Assembly (NCBI GenBank): GCA_014860355.1
Contig: JACZJV010000158.1
Coordinates: 1-40,029 of the forward strand
DNA length: 40,029 nucleotides
Origin: Burkholderiales bacterium
GTDB taxonomy: Bacteria > Pseudomonadota > Gammaproteobacteria > Burkholderiales > SG8-39
Reading direction: 5' to 3'
The notes under the pieces are model-generated. The model ran no database searches. It had not been told where the DNA came from and saw only the letters and a list, made by a program, of their open reading frames with translations. This document shows, in pieces, positions 18,548 to 26,125 of the stretch; position 1 is the first letter of the stretch; each line of letters begins with the position of its first letter. The position numbers were made by a program, and so were the translations under genes.

Positions 18548-18790
18548 CGCCCACGCGGCCGCAATGGTCGTGCGATTTTCAGATCTGAACCCTGGCTATG
18601 CAAATTCACCGTGCCCCCGATTGGGGTGCGCACAGTAGGCATCGATACGCCCTTTTGCGTACTGACAGCCGGAGCGGCGATGCGTAGTCTGGGAACCATG
18701 GAAGAAAAAGTGCAACAGCACCAGATCGGCGACAGGATTGCGCGCCGCGGCCGGGGTGCAACTACATCTAACAGGAAAGGCGAAGCACAT

Positions 18791-18919
18791 ATGGAATTAA
18801 TCCGGGTTTGCGATCGACTCGACACCGCAATTCAATTACGCGAAACCCATCAAGCGCTTTGTACGGCACGCACGGCAGGGCAGGCGCGCTCCTGCATGTA
18901 CGGGGCCGGGTTGAAATGA
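18791..18919 (+). CDS. Possible 42-residue leader ORF coupled to the GspE-like gene
   Basis: ATG 18791 has a good ribosome site (AGGAAAGG, about ten bases before). It begins MELIRVCDRLDTAIQLRETH and ends CMYGAGLK; its TGA overlaps the ATG of the next gene as ATGA (18916-18919). No domain is recognised. The ribosome site and the stop-start overlap suggest translation that feeds the downstream ATPase gene, whose own start lacks a clear site. Confidence 0.5.
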   Translation: MELIRVCDRLDTAIQLRETHQALCTARTAGQARSCMYGAGLK

Positions 18920-21174
18920 GCGCGGTTCCGCAACTCAAAATCGTCCGCGGCGCAGCGGCGGAAGAGGAGTTTCGCTGGCCCGCTCCGTCGTACTTCGAGT
19001 TCGTGCGCGAGCAGGATCGCCTCGACTGGGCCGATTGCCTGCTCACCTTGAGGGACGGCACCAGGACGAGCGGACGCGCACACAGCTTCGTGCCGGGTGA
19101 AGCGCTGCTGGAGTTTCAACCGGACGGGGCCGGCAAATCCCGCAGCGTGGCCTTTTCCAGCCTGCTGAAGCTGCAGCTGGGGCGGTCCGTACCGCTGCGG
19201 CGCGAAACAGCGCCAACCGCGTCAACGGCGCAGACCGAGGCCGCCAAACCGACCCTGGCGGAGACGCAGCCGTTTCGCATCGAACTCGCGAACGGCGAGA
19301 TATTCGACGGCGTGACCCTGGGTTACGTCAGCGCGCTATGCGGGCTGTTCCTGTATTTGCCGCAGGACGACGGCGGAGTCCTGCGCTGCTTTGTGCCGGC
19401 GAACGCGGCGCAGAACTGCAGCATCGACGCACCCATCGGGCAGATCCTGATCAATCAGAGGGCGGCGTCGCCCGAAGCGGTGGGCGCCGCGCTCAACCTG
19501 CAGGCGATCATGCGCACGAAAAAATTCGAACAGTTCCTCGCGCAGAGCGTGACTGCCGACGAGGAGAGCGGCGGGGCTGCGGCGCCCGAGGCACAGAACC
19601 GTCGCGTACTGTCCGTCTGCGACACGCAATCCATGCGCTGGCCCACAGGAAATCCGGAAGAGACCGCCGCCCTGGAGCAGCTGCGCCGGATGACCCAGGG
19701 ACGAAGGGCCTCGGATGTCGTCGCGGCAGAAGACGAAAGCGAGAATTCATTTATCCGACGCTACTCCAGTACCACGAATAGCGGGAGGCTGGCCGCGTCG
19801 GCGCCGCGAAACCGCCGCGAAGTCGGCGAAGTGCAGGTTGACAAGTCAGCGGCTATCACCGATCGGGCTGGCGTGCAGGAACTGGTCACGCGCCTGGCCG
19901 CCGAGACCGGCGACCGCGACGTAACCGAGCAGCATGCCGCCAAGAGCAGCAGCGCCCTGGTGCTGCTGGTCAACAGGATCATCCTCGACGCGGTCGAGCA
20001 CAAAGCGTCCGACATCCATATCGAATCGAATCTGGCACCCAAGACGACACGCGTTCGCTTTCGCCGCGACGGGGTACTCGTGAACTATCTCGAACTGCCG
20101 TCGCAGTTCCGCAACGCACTGGTCTCCAGAATCAAGATCATGAGCAACCTCGATATTACCGAGCGGCGCAAGCCGCAGGACGGAAAGATCGATTTCAGCC
20201 GGTTTGGCCCGGCCAAGGTCGAGCTGCGAATTGCGACCGTTCCCACCACAGGCAACCTGGAAGACGTGGTCATGCGCCTGCTCTCGGCGAACAACCCGGT
20301 CGGGCTGGACGAACTGGGGATGGAAGAGCATATGCTGGAGGCGATCAGCGGCCTCATATCCAAGCCGCACGGCCTGTTCCTCGTATGCGGCCCGACTGGT
20401 TCGGGCAAGACCACCACATTGCATTCATTGCTCGGGTTTCTGAATACCCTGGAGCGCAAGATCTGGACCGCGGAAGACCCGATCGAAATCACCCAGGCCG
20501 GCCTGCGCCAGGTTCAGGTCAATCCGAAAATCGGCTGGACTTTTGCCGCCGCGATGCGCAGCTTCATGCGCGCAGACCCCGATGTCATCATGGTCGGCGA
20601 GATGCGTGACGGCGAAACGGCCAAGATCGGCATCGAGGCGTCGCTGACCGGGCACCTGGTGCTGTCGACCTTGCATACCAACAGCGCGGCGGAGAGCATC
20701 GTACGCCTGCTCGATCTGGGCATGGACCCGTTCAACTTCTCCGACGCACTGCTGGGCGTGCTGTCGCAGCGCCTGGCCAAGCGCCTGTGCCCTGAATGCA
20801 AAAGCGCCTACGCGCCGACGCCGGCCGAACTCGACACGCTGTTGCGCGAATACTGCAACAGTGCTTCAATCGATACGCGCACGATGATGCAGAAATGGCT
20901 GGAGCGCCATGGCAACGCGGACGGAACGATCACGCTGTATCGTGCGCAGGGCTGCACGCATTGCGACAACACCGGATACCGGGGCAGGATCGGCGTGCAC
21001 GAACTGCTGGTGGCCGACGCGACGACGAAGCAGCTGATTCAGTCGCGCGCGCCCCTGTCCGACGTAAGAAACGCGGCCGCCGTGCTCGGAATGTCCACCC
21101 TCAGGCAGGACGGCATCGAGAAGATTCTGCAGGGCCTCACCGATATCAGGCAGATAAACGCGGTCTGCAGCTGA
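18916..21174 (+). CDS. GspE/PilB-family secretion ATPase with unusual N-terminal region
   Basis: 752 residues from ATG 18916, much longer than typical GspE (about 500-570). The C-terminal two thirds is a complete type II secretion/type IV pilus assembly ATPase: KASDIHIESN, RRKPQDGKI, Walker A GPTGSGKTT at about 492, the Asp box AEDPIEI, Walker B region DPDVIMVGEMRDGE, the His box LSTLHTN, and a zinc-binding tetracysteine pair (CPEC ... CTHC). The first 250 residues differ from the usual GspE N-domain: two similar stretches (DWADCLLTLRDGTRTSGRAH and FRIELANGEIFDGVTLGYVS) look like repeated small beta domains, perhaps PilZ-like, followed by ILINQRAASPEAVGAAL, related to the MshE/GspE N-terminal helix motif. 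It is separated from other secretion genes and lies between tatB and a hemerythrin. A second, canonical GspE occurs at 36148. Role: cytoplasmic motor of a secretion or pilus machine; which one is unknown. Confidence 0.9.
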   Translation: MSAVPQLKIVRGAAAEEEFRWPAPSYFEFVREQDRLDWADCLLTLRDGTRTSGRAHSFVPGEALLEFQPDGAGKSRSVAFSSLLKLQLGRSVPLRRETAPTASTAQTEAAKPTLAETQPFRIELANGEIFDGVTLGYVSALCGLFLYLPQDDGGVLRCFVPANAAQNCSIDAPIGQILINQRAASPEAVGAALNLQAIMRTKKFEQFLAQSVTADEESGGAAAPEAQNRRVLSVCDTQSMRWPTGNPEETAALEQLRRMTQGRRASDVVAAEDESENSFIRRYSSTTNSGRLAASAPRNRREVGEVQVDKSAAITDRAGVQELVTRLAAETGDRDVTEQHAAKSSSALVLLVNRIILDAVEHKASDIHIESNLAPKTTRVRFRRDGVLVNYLELPSQFRNALVSRIKIMSNLDITERRKPQDGKIDFSRFGPAKVELRIATVPTTGNLEDVVMRLLSANNPVGLDELGMEEHMLEAISGLISKPHGLFLVCGPTGSGKTTTLHSLLGFLNTLERKIWTAEDPIEITQAGLRQVQVNPKIGWTFAAAMRSFMRADPDVIMVGEMRDGETAKIGIEASLTGHLVLSTLHTNSAAESIVRLLDLGMDPFNFSDALLGVLSQRLAKRLCPECKSAYAPTPAELDTLLREYCNSASIDTRTMMQKWLERHGNADGTITLYRAQGCTHCDNTGYRGRIGVHELLVADATTKQLIQSRAPLSDVRNAAAVLGMSTLRQDGIEKILQGLTDIRQINAVCS

Positions 21175-21269
21175 GGCTCGCGTGCCGGCGCGAGGCGCTT
21201 ACTAGCTTCGCCCGGGACCGCACCGCATGGCGGGAAGTCCCGCTGCCCGTTTTCTGCCTCCATGCTGAT

Positions 21270-21453
21270 CCGGGCGCGACCGCCCGGCGCGCGCTGCCGC
21301 TGCCCCGGGCATCGGCAGCGCAAAACAGCGACTTCCGACCGGAATAAAACCGGTCTCCTGCTTGTTCATTTCCCGTTGCCCTTGAGATCCGACCGTCGGA
21401 TGTGTCCGGCGCCCTGGCCGGTACGGCGGGCATGTGGCGCCCGCCGTACCGGC
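21270..21453. repeat. Cluster of four inverted repeats (hairpin stack)
   Basis: Four perfect stems follow the ATPase stop: 21270-21276/21281-21287 (7 pairs), 21291-21299/21313-21321 (9 pairs), 21337-21342/21350-21355 (6 pairs) and 21417-21431/21439-21453 (15 pairs, seven-base loop ATGTGGC). None has a T-run. They may end or stabilise the upstream transcript, or serve as protein sites before the hemerythrin gene. The 336-base gap holds no other supported feature. Confidence 0.75.
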
Positions 21454-21510
21454 AAAGGCGACCGGCACGAGCCGGAACGCGATCAATATCCGGCGCATCG
21501 AGGAAGCGAC

Positions 21511-21939
21511 ATGTCGAACGGGAACGCTGACTTTCTACATCCGGGTTTCGGTATCCCGGAACTCGATCTTGCAGACAGGGATATGGTCGCACAGGCGCAT
21601 GTGCTGAACCAGGTGATCGCCGAAGGCGGGGATGCGGCGGAAATTCAGCGCCAGGCAAACCGGTTTCTGCGCGAAGCGGTCAATCATTTCAAACACGAAG
21701 AGCAGGTGCTCTGGGAATGCGGCTATCCTCTGCTCAAGGGCCACGCCGCTTTGCACGCCCAGATGCTCGCCGAACTCGAGCATGCACGCGAGGCGCTGTG
21801 CTCTGCCGAACGCCGCGCCGCCTGGACCGAATACGGGCTGCTGATCAAGCAGCTCGTGAGCGACCATTTCCGGCAGGAAGCGATGAAATACCGGGATTTC
21901 CTCGGCTCCGGCCGGCGTCCGGGTTCGCCGGGCGCATAA
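21511..21939 (+). CDS. Hemerythrin-like protein with altered metal ligands
   Basis: 142 residues; ATG 21511 follows GAGGAAGCGAC. The fold is recognisable: GIPELDLADRD opening, HFKHEEQVLWECGY with the second-helix His and Glu, the HAALH pair and DHFRQEAMKY near the end. In bacterial hemerythrins the first helix normally reads D-x-x-H; here the His position is Asp (DLADRD). In the last helix the usual H-x4-D-x2-Y is H-x4-A-x2-Y, so the bridging Asp is Ala, although a Glu sits one residue earlier. Two of seven diiron ligands are therefore missing, making oxygen binding doubtful. It could bind one metal or act as a structural or sensory protein. It is convergent with rpoN. Confidence 0.78.
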   Translation: MSNGNADFLHPGFGIPELDLADRDMVAQAHVLNQVIAEGGDAAEIQRQANRFLREAVNHFKHEEQVLWECGYPLLKGHAALHAQMLAELEHAREALCSAERRAAWTEYGLLIKQLVSDHFRQEAMKYRDFLGSGRRPGSPGA

Positions 21940-21981
21940 GCACGCTTTACGGTGGCGCGACCGTGGCTGGGCGCTTTGAAG

Positions 21982-23412
21982 CTACAGGGCTCTGCGCATG
22001 CTCATCGGCGGCAGGTTCAGCGATTCGCGATATTTTGCGATGGTGCGGCGGGCCACCACGATGCCCTGCTCGCCGAGTATCTTCGATATCTTGGCGTCCG
22101 AAAGCGGCTTCTTGCAGTTTTCGGCACTGACTAGCTGCTTCATCAGGGCGCGGATCGCCGTGGCCGAGCAGGCGCCGCCGGCTTCGGTGGAGACATGGCT
22201 GCCGAAAAAATACTTCAGCTCCAGAATCCCGCGCGGCGTGGTCATGAATTTCTGCGTGGTCACGCGCGACACCGTGGACTCGTGCAGGTCCAGGGTCTGG
22301 GCGATTTCGCGCAGCACCAGCGGGCGCATCGCCACATCACCGTGGTCGAAGAAATGGCGCTGCCGTTCGACGATCGCCTGCGCCACGCGCAGTATGGTCT
22401 CGAAACGCTGCTGCACGCTCTTGATCAGCCAGCGCGCCTCCTGCAGCTGGACCGACATCTGGGCGCAGGGCGGGTGCACCTTGCTCTGCAGGATCTGCGC
22501 GTACATGTGATTGATGCGCAGCCTGGGCATGGCGTCGGGGTTGAGCGTGGCGATCCAGCTGTCTTTCGATTTGCTGACAATGATGTCGGGCACGATGTAG
22601 CGCGTATCGGAGGCGCCGTAGGCGGAGCCCGGATGGGGGTTCAGGCTCTTTATCAGCTGCTGTGCCCGGCGCAGGCTCTCGTCGTCGCAACGCAATTGCC
22701 GTTTGAGGCGCACGAAGTCGCGCGCGGCGAGCGTATCCAGGTGGTCCTGCACGATATCGATGGCGAGCGCGCGCAGCGGTGTTGCGGCCGGCAATGCGCT
22801 CAACTGCAACGCAAGGCATTCGGCGAGATTGCGCGCGCCCACGCCGACGGGGTCGAAATTCTGCAGATGCCTGAGGCCGATCTGCAGTTCCTCCAGTTCG
22901 ATTTCCAGTTCCGCCGGCAGCATGTCGGCGATTTCCTCCAGGCTTTGCGACAGGTAGCCGTTTTCGTCCAGGGCCGCAATCAGGGTGTGGACCACGTTCT
23001 TGTCGCGCTCTGGCAGGCGGGTCATCCCCAGCTGCTCCATCAGATGCTCGTACAGGCTGCAATTTTCCGCGGCCTGCTGCGGATACTCCGACTCGTCGCC
23101 GTCGTCGTAGCGGGCGCCGGCGGGAGCGTCGTCCACAAACCAGTCGAAATCGGTCTCGTTGCCGTCGCTCGATTCAGCAGGCGGCGCCTCTGCGCCCGTC
23201 GCGGCCGGTTCGTCGTGCGTGGCGCCGTTCAGCGCTACCGGCAATGTTTCCAGGTCCGGATCTTCGCGCTCGAGCAGCGGATTTTCGGTCATCAGCGATT
23301 CCAGCTCCTGGTTCAGTTCCAGGGTGGACAACTGCAGCAGGCGGATGGACTGTTGCAGTTGCGGCGTCAGGCTCAGCTGTTGCGCCAGTTTGACGTTCAG
23401 GACTTGTCTCAT
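21982..23412 (-). CDS. rpoN: RNA polymerase sigma-54 factor
   Basis: 476 residues. Region I (Gln/Leu-rich, SLTPQLQQSIRLLQLSTLEL) interacts with enhancer-binding proteins; an acidic, low-similarity region II follows (60-115). The core-binding domain includes LQNFDPVGVGARNLAECLAL, the HTH reads LREIAQTLDLHESTVSRVT, and the RpoN box ARRTIAKYRE (454-463) that reads the -24 element is intact. All domains are complete, so it should be functional. The usual proteobacterial context (lptA-lptB upstream, hpf/ptsN downstream) is absent; the gene stands alone, so it may be a second, dedicated sigma-54. A consensus sigma-54 promoter lies 5.5 kb away at 16474. The start at 23412 is preceded only by a weak ribosome site. 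Confidence 0.97.
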   Translation of the reverse strand: MRQVLNVKLAQQLSLTPQLQQSIRLLQLSTLELNQELESLMTENPLLEREDPDLETLPVALNGATHDEPAATGAEAPPAESSDGNETDFDWFVDDAPAGARYDDGDESEYPQQAAENCSLYEHLMEQLGMTRLPERDKNVVHTLIAALDENGYLSQSLEEIADMLPAELEIELEELQIGLRHLQNFDPVGVGARNLAECLALQLSALPAATPLRALAIDIVQDHLDTLAARDFVRLKRQLRCDDESLRRAQQLIKSLNPHPGSAYGASDTRYIVPDIIVSKSKDSWIATLNPDAMPRLRINHMYAQILQSKVHPPCAQMSVQLQEARWLIKSVQQRFETILRVAQAIVERQRHFFDHGDVAMRPLVLREIAQTLDLHESTVSRVTTQKFMTTPRGILELKYFFGSHVSTEAGGACSATAIRALMKQLVSAENCKKPLSDAKISKILGEQGIVVARRTIAKYRESLNLPPMSMRRAL

Positions 23413-24009
23413 GATCGACCGGGAGCGTCGCTGGACGCGTCTCCCCGAGTAAGCCGCCGGGCCAAACTATCGCTGTTCGCGTTGTGCATGAATCGCCTTT
23501 TGTTCGCCATATAGGGTGTTCGCCATTGTTGGTTTTCGTGAGCGTAACCAGCGTTGTCAGATCGCCGACCCTTGACACCGGCCGCAGCAGGCCGCGTCGA
23601 TCCGTCCCGCTGCATAGCCGCCTGCAGCAAGTTGGAGCATTCTCGGTCACGATGCGCGGCGAAACCATAGGGCCTTACCCGATTTAATACGTAGTGGTTC
23701 CGATCAGCGCTGCCTTCGCGATGCCCCATGGGACAGGTATGGTTGTCGCAGCTGGGGGGGCAGGAGGCGCAATGCACGGGGCATATGCCCCTCGATCGGC
23801 ACCGCTGCGCCAGCCACACGAACCTGCCTGATGCGCTTTGCCATTGAGAATCGGCATCTTGTCCGCGGCATGACTCTGGCACGGGTTGTGCATACATATC
23901 AGGCAGGAGATGGTCTGCGGATCATCTGAATTGCTGTCCGTGAGAGGTTTCCGTTCCCGCGCGAGCTGCCGGAAATCTCGGCGGATGCGGCTGAATTGGA
24001 AAGAAGCAA
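23413..24009. other. Gene-free region upstream of rpoN
   Basis: About 600 bases with no supported gene; open frames here are composition artefacts. At 23877-23892 TGGCACG-N4-GTGCA resembles a sigma-54 promoter with one mismatch in the -12 element, pointing to the small gene at 24010. Confidence 0.4.
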
Positions 24010-24195
24010 ATGAGTAAAGGACGCACAAGGATGTGGCTGCACCAGATATTGCTCGACCCGGATTTCATCGACAGATGGAGCGACAGGAAGGATGTGCGCA
24101 AGACGTTTCGCGCCGTGAGAAAGCGGCGCTTGCGCGAGGCGGAACTGCAAATCCGCCGCGACCACGCGCTGAAGAAAAAGTTCGGAATCAAATGA
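24010..24195 (+). CDS. Small basic protein, hypothetical
   Basis: 61 residues, ATG 24010 preceded by GGAAAGAAG. Begins MSKGRTRMWLHQILLDPDFI, then RWSDRKDVRKTFRAVRKRRL and a Lys/Arg-rich helical end. Very basic and probably all-helical; a nucleic-acid or ribosome binding role is possible but only a guess. No family recognised. A sigma-54-like element with an imperfect -12 lies about 120 bases upstream. Confidence 0.5.
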   Translation: MSKGRTRMWLHQILLDPDFIDRWSDRKDVRKTFRAVRKRRLREAELQIRRDHALKKKFGIK

Positions 24196-24468
24196 CGGAC
24201 ATCGGTTGCGGCGGCCGGACCGGGTCGGACGCGGGCTTTGCAGCGCCGCCGTGCCGATAGGGGATCGCCGCGCGCACGGCGACCCCGGGCACCACGGGCG
24301 CGCGCCCTCAGGCAGGCGCCGGCCAGCTCGATGCGGGCGCGGCTTGTTTCCACCAGGCGCAAGGCATACATCGACCAGCGGTGCCCTCGGGGGCGGCATG
24401 CGCACCCCGTCGTCTGGCGCCTGTAAATGGTTTCGGGCGACGAGTTGTCCAATGTTCAGGAGTCAAGG

Positions 24469-25113
24469 ATGCAAAAGCTGCAGCGAATACTGATTGTCGA
24501 TGCGCACCTAACGCTCAGGGTCGGGATGCGCAGGCTGTTTTCCGATGATCCGGGCATCGAGGTGCTCGCCGAAGCCGACATGGGCCGCGGCGCAGTTCGT
24601 CTGACGCCGCATCTGCTGCTGATGGATAGAACCAGACCGGGAATGAACGGCAGCGACATCGCAGCGGTGGCGCGGCTCAAGCGGCGGTATCCGCGGGCGC
24701 GGCTGCTGATGATATTGCCGCAAAGACCCGAGGACTACATACACGCGTGCCTCGATGCGGGTGCCGATGGCTGCATCCGCAAGGACGCGGCGCTCGAGGA
24801 GCTGCGAGCGGCGATTCACGGCGTGCTGCAGGGCCAGGTCTACCTGGACCAGCGGTTTTTCCAGAAGGCGGCCGGCCGCGCATCGGGCGGCGGATCGCCC
24901 GGCGAGGGCAGGGCAAGCAAGGTATTGACGCCGCGCGAGCGCGAAGTGCTCAAGCTCGTGGCCGCGGGAAAAACGAGCAGGGACATAGCCGAAATACTCG
25001 ATCTCAGCGTGAAGACGGTCGGCAAGCATCGCACCAATCTTCTGTCCAAGCTCGATCTGCACAATGCCGCCGAACTGACGGCCTACGCAATGGCGCGCGG
25101 GCTGCAGCTCTAG
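24469..25113 (+). CDS. LuxR/NarL-family response regulator
   Basis: 214 residues from ATG 24469, which has CAGGAG eight bases upstream; an earlier in-frame ATG (24427) lacks a site. The receiver domain spans about 1-120: the phospho-acceptor Asp lies in LLLMDRTRPGMNG and the conserved Lys in CIRKDA. The acidic pair near residue 10 is reduced to VDAH instead of VDDH, so Mg binding and phosphorylation may be weaker. After a Gly-rich linker comes a LuxR HTH (LTPREREVLKLVAAGKTSRD, then LSVKTVGKHRTNLLSKL). It should bind DNA as a dimer. No histidine kinase gene is nearby, so it is an orphan as seen. Targets are unknown; surface/secretion genes follow downstream. Confidence 0.92.
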   Translation: MQKLQRILIVDAHLTLRVGMRRLFSDDPGIEVLAEADMGRGAVRLTPHLLLMDRTRPGMNGSDIAAVARLKRRYPRARLLMILPQRPEDYIHACLDAGADGCIRKDAALEELRAAIHGVLQGQVYLDQRFFQKAAGRASGGGSPGEGRASKVLTPREREVLKLVAAGKTSRDIAEILDLSVKTVGKHRTNLLSKLDLHNAAELTAYAMARGLQL

Positions 25114-25469
25114 CAGCTTGTTGTATGGCGCTGCGCCGGCGCAACATCCGGTGCGCAAGCAAACTCGTCCCGGAGGATGGCGTTTTTCGGCAGCAACTGA
25201 AACGGGGGAACCAGAAGCAGCGACCTGGACCGTGCCTCCCGTTCCGGCACCCTGCCAGGCCGGCGGATCCTACCCGCTTACCCTCCCACTGCATTGCAGT
25301 GCGTACCGCCTTCGTTTGGGGTTCTTGCCCCGCTGCCTTGCGCCGGCGATGCAGCTAGACTTTGCCTGCGGATTGCTGCAACGAAATGTTGGACACAGGC
25401 TCGTTCCGGGCAGGCAGGTGTTCGGCATTCCGCGGATATGCCCGGACGGCTCTCCAGGCGGGACGCTTT
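25114..25469. other. Spacer with a perfect 15-base inverted repeat
   Basis: No gene supported over 356 bases. CACTGCA-T-TGCAGTG (25287-25301) is a perfect palindrome about 170 bases before the small membrane-protein gene and could be a regulator site. Confidence 0.4.
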
Positions 25470-25754
25470 ATGAACCAGATGCGCGCGAGTCAGAGTCTCT
25501 ACGACGATCCAATGCTCGAGGAAACCGAATTCGCTCTTGCCATTTCACCCTGTCCGCGGATCGAGTTGCCTGAGGACGGCGCAGAAGACACGCCAGGCTT
25601 GCGCACGGTCGGCAGGCCGGTCCTTCGCCGTGAGGCGCCGGCTTCGAGGCAGAAGCCCTTCGTCAGCCGTGATTTCACCGACGCCCTGAGCATCGGGTGG
25701 GCGATCGCCTTTGCCTTCGCCGTAGCGCTGGCGGTCCACGCAGCTGGCTTCTAG
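25470..25754 (+). CDS. Small C-terminally anchored membrane protein, hypothetical
   Basis: 94 residues from ATG 25470. The first 70 residues are polar and acidic with several prolines (SLYDDPMLEETEFALAISPC, then ELPEDGAEDTPGLR), ending with one hydrophobic helix (ALSIGWAIAFAFAVALAVHAAGF) at the very C-terminus, suggesting a tail-anchored cytoplasmic protein. No family is recognised. It lies between the response regulator and gspA; the AGGCGGGA before the start is a moderate ribosome site. Could also be a chance frame in GC-rich DNA. Confidence 0.45.
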   Translation: MNQMRASQSLYDDPMLEETEFALAISPCPRIELPEDGAEDTPGLRTVGRPVLRREAPASRQKPFVSRDFTDALSIGWAIAFAFAVALAVHAAGF

Positions 25755-26125
25755 CAATTCTTTCAGGCGGCGAAGTTCGGGCGCAGCGCGCCGGTGCGCC
25801 GCGATTTCGATCGCTTTCTTCAGCCCTCCCGTGCCGCGGGCAAGCGCGCAGAACACCGCCGCTTGCGCATGCCGCTCGCGCCGCAGCGCCTGCGCCCGGG
25901 ATGCGACTGCCCGCAGGCGCGCGTCTGACGGGATTTCGAAGCTACTGCCTAATACTACTCGAATGTCAGTGCGCCACCTTATTGGCCGTAGCTGCGCCGT
26001 GGGGCCTAATCGGTATATCGATTTGCGCCGGCATTTGCGGCGGGGGTTCGCCCGCTGCGTCAGTCGCTGCGAACTGTTCCGATTACCCGGCAACGCCATC
26101 TGACGATCCGAACTGGAGCGCCGCA
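25755..26125. other. Intergenic region before gspA
   Basis: 370 bases with no supported gene. A minus-strand frame crosses it but continues antisense into the neighbouring gene, so I regard it as a shadow. GGAG at 26114-26117 is the gspA ribosome site. Confidence 0.4.

Noticed and set aside
22195-23514. 439-codon plus-strand frame opposite rpoN
   Set aside because: Antisense shadow of a complete RpoN; no recognisable protein features.
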